From NCBI GenBank assembly GCA_041746105.1, contig JBGTHP010000011.1:5954-69953 (forward strand): 64,000 nucleotides of DNA, read 5' to 3'. The position numbers were made by a program, and so were the translations under genes. This stretch comes from JBFHRE01 sp041746105 (lineage in GTDB: Bacteria; Actinomycetota; Acidimicrobiia; Spongiisociales; ZC4RG35). The notes beneath the pieces are model-generated. The model did not search any database. It had not been told where the DNA came from and saw only the letters and a list, made by a program, of their open reading frames with translations. This document shows, one piece after another, positions 1 through 6,831 of this stretch (the first letter of the stretch is position 1; every line of letters starts with the position of its first letter).

Positions 1-393
1 CCCTCCTTCATCATGCTGGGCGGCGCCGCCGGCTCTCTGGTGTCTGCCACAAATCTCGATCTGAAACTGACCTTCGAGGATTCGCGTGCGGCCGGAGTCT
101 CGCTCGGCTCAGGGGTGATCATGCTGTTCAACGACGGGGTCGACATGAAGGGGATCGTCCGCCGTATCGCCCGCTTCTTTCGTGACGAGTCGTGCGGTCA
201 ATGTGTGCCATGCCGGGTGGGCACCCAGCGCGTGGAGGAGGCGGTCGCCCGATCAGATGGCAGCATCGAAGCCGCTCTCATCGAGGATATCGACCGGGCG
301 ATGAAGGACGCATCCATCTGCGGCCTCGGCCACACTGCGGCTGCAGTCGTCCGTTCCGCAATTGCTTTGGGGATTTTCGGAGAAGCCAAATGA
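1..393 (+). CDS. NuoF-like flavoprotein/4Fe-4S subunit of a formate dehydrogenase-type complex (5' partial)
   Basis: The reading frame is open from the first base, so the N-terminal FMN/NADH-binding part lies outside the window. What remains is the C-terminal part of the NuoF/FdhB family (51-kDa complex I subunit, or NAD-dependent formate dehydrogenase beta subunit). It includes a conserved SLGSGV segment and the N3-type 4Fe-4S binding pattern SCGQCVPCRVGTQ with a distal Cys in SICGLGH. Such subunits pass electrons between NAD(H) and Fe-S clusters in a cytosolic oxidoreductase. The next gene on the same strand is a NuoG/FdhA-type Fe-S protein 67 nt downstream. No other nuo genes are visible, which favours a formate dehydrogenase or hydrogenase diaphorase unit over complex I. 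In this window it would suit formate oxidation at the end of one-carbon catabolism (inference). Confidence 0.8.
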   Translation, partial: PSFIMLGGAAGSLVSATNLDLKLTFEDSRAAGVSLGSGVIMLFNDGVDMKGIVRRIARFFRDESCGQCVPCRVGTQRVEEAVARSDGSIEAALIEDIDRAMKDASICGLGHTAAAVVRSAIALGIFGEAK

Positions 394-460
394 GGGCCGC
401 TCAATCCGCACTCCCGATACGCCGCTCAGTAGACCAGTCGCCTTTCCCGGCAGTCATGCG

Positions 461-1420
461 ATGAACGAGTTCGTCACCATCACCATCGATGGCAGCCAGG
501 TCGAGGTGGCGGCTGGTTCGACCTTGCTCGACGCCTGCCGATCGGTGAGCAAGGACCAACCCACACTTTGTTACCTAGAAACGCTGACCCCGGTCAACGT
601 ATGCCGGGTGTGTGTGGTGGAGGTGGAGGGAAGCCGGACCCTGGTCCCGTCTTGTTCGCGGGTTGCCGAGGACGGGATGGTTGTCCAGACCGAATCGGAG
701 AGGGTCAGCCACTCGCGCAAGTTGGTCTTCGAGTTCCTCGCATCCTCGGTCGACATGTCGCTCGTCGATGAAGACACGAGGGTGTGGATGGATCGCTACG
801 AATGCCAACCGGAACGGTTCGGTCCACCGGCGGCTCCTGCCACCGATCGCGACCGCCGCCACGCCGGCCACCACCACTCACCCGATGGCGCCACTGCCGA
901 GACCGTGCACCAATCGGTCAAGGTGGACAATTCGCTGTACGTGCGCGACTACTCCAAATGTGTACTTTGCTATAAGTGTGTGTCGGCCTGCGGCGAGGAT
1001 GCCCAGAACACTTTTGCGATCGCTGTTGCCGGCCGCGGATTCGACGCCGGCATCTCGACCGAGTACGACACCGGCCTCACCGATTCGGCATGCGTCTTCT
1101 GTGGCAACTGTGTCGGGGTTTGCCCTACCGGCGCCCTCATGTTCCGATCGGAGTACGAATTGCGTCGGGCCGAGATGTGGGAAGAGGACCGCCAAACCGT
1201 CACCCGCACCATCTGTTCTTATTGCGGGGTCGGCTGCAATCTCGACCTCCATGTCCAAGACAACCGAATCGTCAAGGTGAGCTCACCCAACGATCATTCT
1301 GTCACGTCGGGCAACCTCTGCATCAAGGGCAGGTTCGGATACGAGTACGTCCAAGAACTGGGCGACCTTGCCGACACTCCGATCGACCTGATCCTGCGCC
1401 GGGCGAGGGACAAGGCATAG
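461..1420 (+). CDS. Stand-alone NuoG/FdhA N-terminal iron-sulfur protein lacking the molybdopterin catalytic domain
   Basis: A 319-residue protein is read from the ATG at 461; an upstream in-frame ATG at 362 lies inside the preceding gene and adds a non-homologous leader. In order it has a plant-type 2Fe-2S ferredoxin domain (TLCYLETL, then CRVCVVEVEG and a distal Cys in SCSR), a His-rich linker, a two-cluster ferredoxin domain (CVLCYKCVSAC and CVFCGNCVGVCPTGAL), and the molybdopterin-oxidoreductase 4Fe-4S motif (CSYCGVGCNL with CIKG). It stops where the molybdopterin-binding catalytic domain of FdhA would begin, after about 320 residues instead of 900 or more. No remnant of that domain follows; the next gene is unrelated and on the other strand. 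Either the catalytic subunit is encoded separately, perhaps upstream, or the gene is truncated. The smooth C-terminus favours a split-subunit form, but this is unproven. Confidence 0.75.
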   Translation: MNEFVTITIDGSQVEVAAGSTLLDACRSVSKDQPTLCYLETLTPVNVCRVCVVEVEGSRTLVPSCSRVAEDGMVVQTESERVSHSRKLVFEFLASSVDMSLVDEDTRVWMDRYECQPERFGPPAAPATDRDRRHAGHHHSPDGATAETVHQSVKVDNSLYVRDYSKCVLCYKCVSACGEDAQNTFAIAVAGRGFDAGISTEYDTGLTDSACVFCGNCVGVCPTGALMFRSEYELRRAEMWEEDRQTVTRTICSYCGVGCNLDLHVQDNRIVKVSSPNDHSVTSGNLCIKGRFGYEYVQELGDLADTPIDLILRRARDKA

Positions 1421-1484
1421 AAGCGGACCCGTCGGGAGACACCCAAGATCGATGTCCGCTCAGTGGGCGCAGATCGGGCTGGAC

Positions 1485-1991
1485 CTAATCAGGCCGCTTG
1501 CGAAGCTCGTCTTCGAGGGCCAGCAGAACTGGCAACACCGCCCGATCCTTGGGCCGGTTGGCCGTTCGTTTCGAGCGGATGATGTCGGCCAGGGCAGCAG
1601 CCCGAACCACGAGCCCGTCAATTTCAAAAACGACGGCGGATTCGACAAGATCGGCATATCCACCAGTCCCCACTGGAATCGAAGCAAGATCGAGGTCCCC
1701 ACATCGAGTCGTCAGGTTCAACATCGCCACCGCCGCCAACAGCTCGGGGTGGGGTTCGAATGCGATCCCATCTGGACTCCGTTCGCTCCTGATTTTTGCC
1801 TCGAGGTCGACCAGAGCCGTCGCCAACCGGTCGAGGTTGGCTGGATCGGGGTCAGGCACGATGTCGGCGTCGTTTGTCAGGACCGTGGATCCGTGGAGGG
1901 TTGCTGCCATGCCCCCGACCAAAACATAGGCCACCTCGTGCCGGTCGAGCACCTCGAAGAGGCAGAAAGGATCCAGAACGGCAGCCATCAA
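1485..1991 (-). CDS. Nucleotidyltransferase-like protein (toxin-antitoxin-type, MNT/AbiEii-like)
   Basis: A 168-residue protein with an N-terminal nucleotidyltransferase fold signature: YVLVGGMAATLHG near residues 22-34, followed by the NDADIV acidic motif, as in minimal nucleotidyltransferases and AbiEii-type proteins. Its ATG overlaps the stop codon of the upstream XRE-type HTH gene (ATGA, 4 nt), so the two are translationally coupled. HTH plus nucleotidyltransferase pairs are often annotated as toxin-antitoxin or abortive-infection modules; members transfer nucleotides to RNA or protein targets. Function here is inferred only from the fold signature and pairing. It could instead be a benign nucleotidyltransferase. 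Confidence 0.6.
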   Translation of the reverse strand: MMAAVLDPFCLFEVLDRHEVAYVLVGGMAATLHGSTVLTNDADIVPDPDPANLDRLATALVDLEAKIRSERSPDGIAFEPHPELLAAVAMLNLTTRCGDLDLASIPVGTGGYADLVESAVVFEIDGLVVRAAALADIIRSKRTANRPKDRAVLPVLLALEDELRKRPD

Positions 1992-2305
1992 GCGGAACCG
2001 AGCACGGCAGACGCACGGAGACGCGACATGTTGGCAAGACCTTCGAGTCGCTGCCGGGGTGTCAGGGACAGCTGCTGGATGATTTGAGCACGGTCCACAT
2101 CGGGCCCGATCACGAGGTCACCTACCAGCTCACAGGCCGACAACAAGGCCGCAAGCGTTGAGAGTCTCGGCTCATCATGGCCGTTCTCCCAACGCGAGAC
2201 GGCCGATTGTGTCGTGCCGAGACGATGGGCCAGCTCCACTTGGCTCAAACCGGCGCCGATTCGCCACTGCCGGATGGCAGCCGAAATCGTCTCCGGTCTG
2301 TTCAC
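1988..2305 (-). CDS. XRE-family helix-turn-helix regulator paired with nucleotidyltransferase
   Basis: A GTG start at 2305 gives a 105-residue protein beginning VNRPETISAAIRQW, which matches the usual beginning of an XRE/Cro-CI HTH. Upstream ATGs would add an AT-rich-encoded hydrophobic leader unlike this family. The HTH is clear: GLSQVELAHRLGTTQSAVSRWE followed by a recognition-helix-proximal GHDEPRL segment. The C-terminal half carries no recognised domain. It overlaps the downstream nucleotidyltransferase by 4 nt and is the likely DNA-binding antitoxin or repressor of the pair. Autoregulation through the AT-rich repeats just upstream is likely but inferred. Confidence 0.75.
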   Translation of the reverse strand: MNRPETISAAIRQWRIGAGLSQVELAHRLGTTQSAVSRWENGHDEPRLSTLAALLSACELVGDLVIGPDVDRAQIIQQLSLTPRQRLEGLANMSRLRASAVLGSA

Positions 2306-2370
2306 GGAAATCCGGTCCAATGCTATATCCTTATCGCTATATCGCCATATGATAAAGCATATAATAGCTT
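2306..2370 (-). promoter_or_regulatory. AT-rich promoter/operator region of the HTH-nucleotidyltransferase pair
   Basis: This short stretch is strikingly AT-rich for the window. On the minus strand the octamer GATATAGC occurs twice (positions 2343-2336 and 2329-2322) with a 14-nt period, and a third related element (CATATGGC) lies next to them. TATA-like hexamers occur in the same stretch. Repeats directly upstream of an XRE gene are typical autoregulatory operators. No exact promoter can be assigned from sequence alone. Confidence 0.45.
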
Positions 2371-2445
2371 GATTCAAATGCCAGGTAATGGGGCTCCCCG
2401 GGTCTGCCGACAACTCACCGACGGCCACCGGGCTAGATTCCGGCG

Positions 2446-2739
2446 ATGCCGGAAGCTCGATTTCGCGATCTCGTCCACGACCAGGTGGTGATCACATTCG
2501 ACGGGAACGCCCTCGAGGTCTTTACCGAAAGGCACGCAAGCGTCAAGCGCTTTCACGTGTCGATGCTCGACCTCAGCTTCGATGGCCCCGACCGAAACGG
2601 CAGGTATCGGATCAACATCTCGACCGGCCGCAGCACCGGAGCCGGTTTCGAAGCCAATCTCGACGCTGCGGGTTGGGGTGCCACCCACGAATTCTGGACG
2701 GAGGTCCACCGGGCGGTTGCGACACAGTCCAAATCCTGA
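2446..2739 (+). CDS. Small hypothetical protein (97 aa)
   Basis: A 97-residue soluble protein with no signal peptide, membrane segment or motif that I recognise. It starts MPEARFRDLVHDQVV and contains several short beta-strand-like stretches (VVITFDG, LEVFTE, GRYRINIS), suggesting a small beta-rich fold. It sits alone between the HTH/nucleotidyltransferase unit and the pabB-pabC fusion, 63 nt before the latter. Codon use looks coding (third-position GC). No function is proposed. Confidence 0.5.
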   Translation: MPEARFRDLVHDQVVITFDGNALEVFTERHASVKRFHVSMLDLSFDGPDRNGRYRINISTGRSTGAGFEANLDAAGWGATHEFWTEVHRAVATQSKS

Positions 2740-2802
2740 CCCGAATTGTTCTGGCGATGCGATCTCCAACTGTCATCGCCGTTGTGACAGAATCCAGATG
2801 CC

Positions 2803-4542
2803 ATGATCACAGCCCGCTTCGACGATCTCCGGCCCCGACGCCACCGGTCGTTCGGATTGTCCGACCCGATCGAGATCCTCACGACGGACAAACTTGCTGA
2901 GGTCGGATCGATCCTCGATCGTTGCGAAGCCGCCGTCGACGCCGGGCGCTGGGTGGCGGGGTATGTTGCCTACGAGGCGGCTCCGGCGTTCGATCCTGCA
3001 CTTGTCGTCCACAGTCCCCAGTCCGGACTTCCCCTGATCTGGTTCGCGGTATTCGATCGTCGTCATTCGGTCTTGCCCGCCGGTCCCGGCGCCTACAGCC
3101 TCGGAAACTGGCGGTCGACAATCGATGCCGGCGCCTACCACGACGGCGTCGCCACAATCCGAGAACACATTCGCCAAGGCGACACCTACCAGGTCAACCA
3201 CACCTTCCGGATGACGACGAACTTCACGGGCGACCCGCTTTCCTTCTACTCCGACCTGAGCCGGTCACAGTCGTGTGGATATGGTGGTTTTCTCGATCTC
3301 GGTGACTGGGCGATCGCCTCGGCGTCGCCAGAACTGTTCTTCGAGTGGAAACACGGAAGGATCATCTCGAAACCGATGAAGGGAACCACCGCCCGCGGTC
3401 TCGACTTCGCCGGGGATGAAGAAAAACGCCGTTGGCTGGCGGGTTCTGAAAAGAACCAGGCCGAAAACCTGATGATCGTCGACATGGTGCGAAACGATCT
3501 CGGTCGGATCGCTCGGCCTGGCACGGTGGCGGTGCCTGCGCTGTTTTCGACCGAGAAATACGACACCGTATGGCAGCTCACTTCGACCGTGGCGGCCGAG
3601 CCGAGACCGGGAGTCACCCTCGCCGAGGTGTTCGAGGCACTTTTCCCATGTGCATCCATAACCGGAGCGCCCAAGGTGGCAACGATGGGAATCATCAACC
3701 GGCTCGAGACCGACCCGAGAGGGGTTTACTGCGGCGCACTCGGTTTTGGTGGACCTGCTCCCGGTGGAGGATCGCAGTGGGCCTTCAACGTCGCCATACG
3801 AACCGTGACCATCAACAAGCCGACCGGAACCGCCTGGTATGGCACCGGCGGCGGAATCACCTACGACTCGACGGCGGCAAACGAATACGAGGAAGCGCTG
3901 CTGAAGGCAGCTGTGCTGGCCCGTCGCAGCTCCGACTTCCGATTGCTGGAGACTCTCCGATGGGAACCTGGTGCCGGTTTCCTCCGGCTCGAGCGCCACC
4001 TGCGTCGCCTGCTGGGTGCGGCTTGGTATTTCGACGTCCCGATCGACCCGGCCGAGATCAGGGCTGCGCTGGAAAGGGCCGTTTCGGGTCCCGTAGCTCT
4101 CCGAGCACGACTCCTGGTGGGGCGGGAAGGCTGGGTCGAGGTTGAAACGATTCCCATCGCGGATCCAACAAACACACCACTCTGTCTGGCACTCGACGAT
4201 CGACCTATCGACCCAGCGGATCCCTTTCTCTATCACAAGACGACAAACCGGCGGGTTTACGACGAGGCGCGGGAACGGCACCCCGAGGTCGATGATGTCG
4301 TCTTGTGGAACCCGGACAAACTGGTGACCGAAACCACCATTTCAAATCTGGCGGCCCTGATCGACGGTGTCTGGGTGACGCCGCCGACGGCGGACGGTTG
4401 CCTTGCCGGAACCTTCCGCTCTGAGCTGCTCGAATCGGGTGAACTCGTCGAAGGATCTATCTCGATCGACGAACTCTTGTCGGCTCGTTCGGTGGCGCGG
4501 TTCAACTCACTCAGAGGATGGGAACCGGCGACCATCGAATAG
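2803..4542 (+). CDS. pabB: Aminodeoxychorismate synthase component I fused to 4-amino-4-deoxychorismate lyase (PabB-PabC)
   Basis: A 579-residue two-domain enzyme. Residues about 90-370 are the chorismate-binding domain, with the family signatures ASASPELFFE, KPMKGT, VDMVRNDLGRI and SITGAPK. From about residue 385 a class IV PLP-dependent lyase domain follows (LRWEPGAGFLRLERHL, with the PLP Lys probably in YHKTTNR). Together the two activities convert chorismate, with ammonia from a PabA partner, to 4-aminobenzoate, the folate precursor. PabB-PabC fusions of this size are known in actinobacteria. The gene stands alone, but a folate-precursor enzyme fits a region heavily committed to tetrahydrofolate-dependent one-carbon chemistry. 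No pabA is visible in the window. Confidence 0.9.
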   Translation: MITARFDDLRPRRHRSFGLSDPIEILTTDKLAEVGSILDRCEAAVDAGRWVAGYVAYEAAPAFDPALVVHSPQSGLPLIWFAVFDRRHSVLPAGPGAYSLGNWRSTIDAGAYHDGVATIREHIRQGDTYQVNHTFRMTTNFTGDPLSFYSDLSRSQSCGYGGFLDLGDWAIASASPELFFEWKHGRIISKPMKGTTARGLDFAGDEEKRRWLAGSEKNQAENLMIVDMVRNDLGRIARPGTVAVPALFSTEKYDTVWQLTSTVAAEPRPGVTLAEVFEALFPCASITGAPKVATMGIINRLETDPRGVYCGALGFGGPAPGGGSQWAFNVAIRTVTINKPTGTAWYGTGGGITYDSTAANEYEEALLKAAVLARRSSDFRLLETLRWEPGAGFLRLERHLRRLLGAAWYFDVPIDPAEIRAALERAVSGPVALRARLLVGREGWVEVETIPIADPTNTPLCLALDDRPIDPADPFLYHKTTNRRVYDEARERHPEVDDVVLWNPDKLVTETTISNLAALIDGVWVTPPTADGCLAGTFRSELLESGELVEGSISIDELLSARSVARFNSLRGWEPATIE

Positions 4543-4576
4543 CGCCCGACGGGCCGGATTCGACCACCGACCGAAC

Positions 4577-5152
4577 TCACGTCTGCTTGCTCTTGCCCGC
4601 CTTGCGTTTCTCGGCCTTCCAGGCCTTGACTGCCTGGAGGGACTCGGCGGAGTCGACATCGGCGACGGTCCGCGGTTGGTCGTCGGCAAATGGACCCGCC
4701 GATTCCTCCCAGCCGGCGGGCCGGACGCCGAACCGTTTGGCGAGGAGAGCGATGAAGATCTGGGTTTTCTCCGCACCAAAACCGGGAATCGCCCTGAGCC
4801 GTCTGACCAGCTCGCCGGCTTCCTCGACTCCGTCCCAGATCCGTGCGGTTTCTCCCTCGTAGTCCGCGACGATCAATTCACACATCGCGTGGATTCGCCG
4901 ACCCATCGCCGCCGGGAAGCGGTGGATGGCGGGCTTGTCGCAACACACTGCAACGAACTCTTCGACGTCCATCGTCGCGATCGACCCGGCGCGCAGCTCG
5001 CCCAGCCGATCGAGCAGCGTGGCCGGCGCCGAGAATGCCCACTCCATCGGGACCTGCTGGTCGAGCAACATGCCGATCATCAAAGCCGTGGGATCGCGGT
5101 TGAGCAGCGCATCGGTTCCGGCGCGGCCGGTGATCGCGAGGGTCCCGTTCAT
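4577..5152 (-). CDS. HhH-GPD family base-excision DNA glycosylase (actinobacterial type)
   Basis: A 191-residue protein with the helix-hairpin-helix core LRAIPGFGAEKTQIFIALL near residues 117-135 and the N-terminal DQQVPMEWAFSAP segment characteristic of the short actinobacterial HhH-GPD glycosylases. These enzymes excise damaged bases in base-excision repair; the substrate cannot be deduced here. The C-terminus is Lys-rich and may help DNA contact. It converges with the pabB-pabC fusion (35 nt between stop codons) and diverges from the DUF4397 gene. Confidence 0.8.
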   Translation of the reverse strand: MNGTLAITGRAGTDALLNRDPTALMIGMLLDQQVPMEWAFSAPATLLDRLGELRAGSIATMDVEEFVAVCCDKPAIHRFPAAMGRRIHAMCELIVADYEGETARIWDGVEEAGELVRRLRAIPGFGAEKTQIFIALLAKRFGVRPAGWEESAGPFADDQPRTVADVDSAESLQAVKAWKAEKRKAGKSKQT

Positions 5153-5298
5153 GAGCGATGCATTCCTTCGACAGGTTCCGGAAGTGACGATACAGCACCT
5201 TTCCGTAGCAGGGCTAAAATTAGTGCTAAAAGTTCATCCATTCGCTCTCCAGGTCCGTATACACATCGAGTCTCCCCAACGAGAAAGGACCGAGACCG

Positions 5299-6090
5299 AT
5301 GAAGAAGATCCTTATATTGGCGAGCGCAGTTTTGCTGTCCGCCCTCCCATTGACCGCCTCCGCCCAGACGGCGGAAGGTACGGTCACCGTCGTGCACGGC
5401 ATACCCGACCTGGCTGTCGACGTATACGTCAATGATGCCCTGACGCTCGAAGGTTTCAGCTACGGGACCGTCACCGATCCGCTCACGCTGCCTGCCGCCG
5501 ACTACGACATCGATATCCGGGCTGCGGGCGCCGACGCCGCGAGCGATCCTGTGCTCACCCAGAACGTGACGCTGCCCGCCGGTGCCAACGCCACCATCCA
5601 GGCAAACCTGGACGGCGCGGGGACTCCAAAGATCAGCGTTTGGGTCAATGACATCTCGACGATTGCGGCCGGCAACGGCCGGGTCACGGTGCGCCACACG
5701 GCCGCCGCCCCCAACGTCGATGTGTTCGCCAACGACGGCGCACTGTTCACCAATGTGCCGAACGGTGCAGAAGGTGCAGCAGACGTTCCCGCCGGCACCT
5801 ACCAGGTCAAGGTGACCGCCGCAGGCGATGCCTCTGCGGTTGTCCTCGACACCCCGCTCGACATCCCGGCCGGCACCAACGTGATCGTCTATGCGATCGG
5901 CGACCTGGCCGGTGGCAGCTTCACAGTTGCCGTGCAGAGCATCGGTGGACTCGGAGCAGCCCCTAGCGGCGTTCCCAGCGGCACCGGGGGCGAGCTCCCT
6001 GGCGTCCCCGCCTGGTTGATCGCCTCGCTCGGACTCGGTCTCGCATCGATCACCTACGGTGGCGTCAAACTTGCCCGTGAGCGTGCCTGA
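5299..6090 (+). CDS. Secreted DUF4397 repeat protein with C-terminal membrane anchor
   Basis: A 263-residue exported protein. The first 22 residues form a Sec signal peptide (MKKILILASAVLLSALPLTA, then SAQ). Two DUF4397 beta-sandwich repeats follow, each opening with a similar motif (VTVVHGIPDLAVDVYVND and VTVRHTAAAPNVDVFAND). The C-terminus has GGELPGVPAW, then a hydrophobic helix and a KLARERA tail, an arrangement like a sortase sorting signal although LPGVP is not a standard LPxTG. A sortase gene follows directly. Probably cell-surface anchored. A good ribosome-binding site (GAGAAAGGA) precedes the ATG. Confidence 0.8.
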   Translation: MKKILILASAVLLSALPLTASAQTAEGTVTVVHGIPDLAVDVYVNDALTLEGFSYGTVTDPLTLPAADYDIDIRAAGADAASDPVLTQNVTLPAGANATIQANLDGAGTPKISVWVNDISTIAAGNGRVTVRHTAAAPNVDVFANDGALFTNVPNGAEGAADVPAGTYQVKVTAAGDASAVVLDTPLDIPAGTNVIVYAIGDLAGGSFTVAVQSIGGLGAAPSGVPSGTGGELPGVPAWLIASLGLGLASITYGGVKLARERA

Positions 6091-6109
6091 AATCGAAAGC
6101 CAATCCAAC

Positions 6110-6144
6110 CCTCGAGGGGACGGCGCATCGCCGTCCCCTCGAGG
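6110..6144 (+). terminator. Perfect 16-bp inverted repeat between DUF4397 gene and sortase
   Basis: The arm CCTCGAGGGGACGGCG at 6110-6125 pairs perfectly with 6129-6144 across a 3-nt loop. There is no T-tract, so this is either a factor-assisted terminator or attenuator, or an RNA processing/stability element separating the abundant surface protein from the downstream sortase. It lies just upstream of the chosen sortase ATG. Confidence 0.6.
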
Positions 6145-6151
6145 CGGTTCA

Positions 6152-6820
6152 ATGTTCGTAATGTTCGGGGTGGCGCTGGCTTTGCTCTCGGCGCTGACCT
6201 GGTTGACGACGAAACTCGCTCCCGAGGCCGGAGATGTCGCTTCGATCGAAAGCAGACTCGCCGCCGGCCCCGCCACGACCTCGCCGACAACAATCGGGCC
6301 GGACAACTCCGTCCCCCGATTCTCAGTCGGCGGCCAGACCGCTCGACCGTCGCAACCAGTAGGGATCCGCATCCCCGACATCGACAAGGTCGCCCCGGTG
6401 CTGGCGATGGGAGTCGAGCCAAACGGGGAAATGGAGATCCCATCCAACGTCGATGATGTCGCTTGGTACAAGTTCGGTCCCTCGCCCGGTCAGCCCGGTT
6501 CGGCCGTGTTGGCCGGCCATGTCGACCTCGAAAGCCAGGGACCCGGGGTGTTCTACGAACTTCGGCTGCTCGAACCAGGGGCGTTGATCTTCGTCGACTA
6601 CGACGATGGCAGCACCCGGGCCTTTCGAGTATCAGCCCGTCAGACATATTTGAAGAACGAACTACCCCTCGACCTGATCTTCTCCAACCAGGACGAGCCG
6701 ATCCTCACGCTGATCACCTGCGGCGGTGACTTCAACCAATCGGTCGGCAGCTACGACTCGAACGTGGTCGTTTATGCCCAACCGATCGAGCCCCGTGCCG
6801 GCCAACACTCACCGGCTTGA
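6152..6820 (+). CDS. Class E/F-type sortase (transpeptidase)
   Basis: A 222-residue protein when started at ATG 6152, which places the membrane helix (MFVMFGVALALLSALTWL) at the N-terminus. A GTG at 6059 would translate the intergenic hairpin and is less likely. The sortase domain spans about residues 80-215, with catalytic His123 in AGHVDL and Cys190 in TLITCGG. Sortases cleave sorting signals and attach surface proteins covalently outside the membrane. The gene follows a DUF4397 surface protein; an LPFTG protein lies at the far end of the window. Oddly, no Arg occurs between Cys190 and the final NVVVYA strand, where the third catalytic residue is usually found. Confidence 0.85.
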   Translation: MFVMFGVALALLSALTWLTTKLAPEAGDVASIESRLAAGPATTSPTTIGPDNSVPRFSVGGQTARPSQPVGIRIPDIDKVAPVLAMGVEPNGEMEIPSNVDDVAWYKFGPSPGQPGSAVLAGHVDLESQGPGVFYELRLLEPGALIFVDYDDGSTRAFRVSARQTYLKNELPLDLIFSNQDEPILTLITCGGDFNQSVGSYDSNVVVYAQPIEPRAGQHSPA

Positions 6821-6831
6821 CTTGGCGGCGC

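Noticed and set aside
461..1420. Annotating the NuoG/FdhA-type gene as a pseudogene
   Set aside because: The frame is intact and domain boundaries are clean; split-subunit architecture is at least as likely, and no degraded catalytic sequence remains.
6059..6151. GTG-initiated N-terminal extension of the sortase
   Set aside because: It would translate through the perfect 16-bp hairpin and give a low-complexity sequence; ATG 6152 places the membrane helix at the start.
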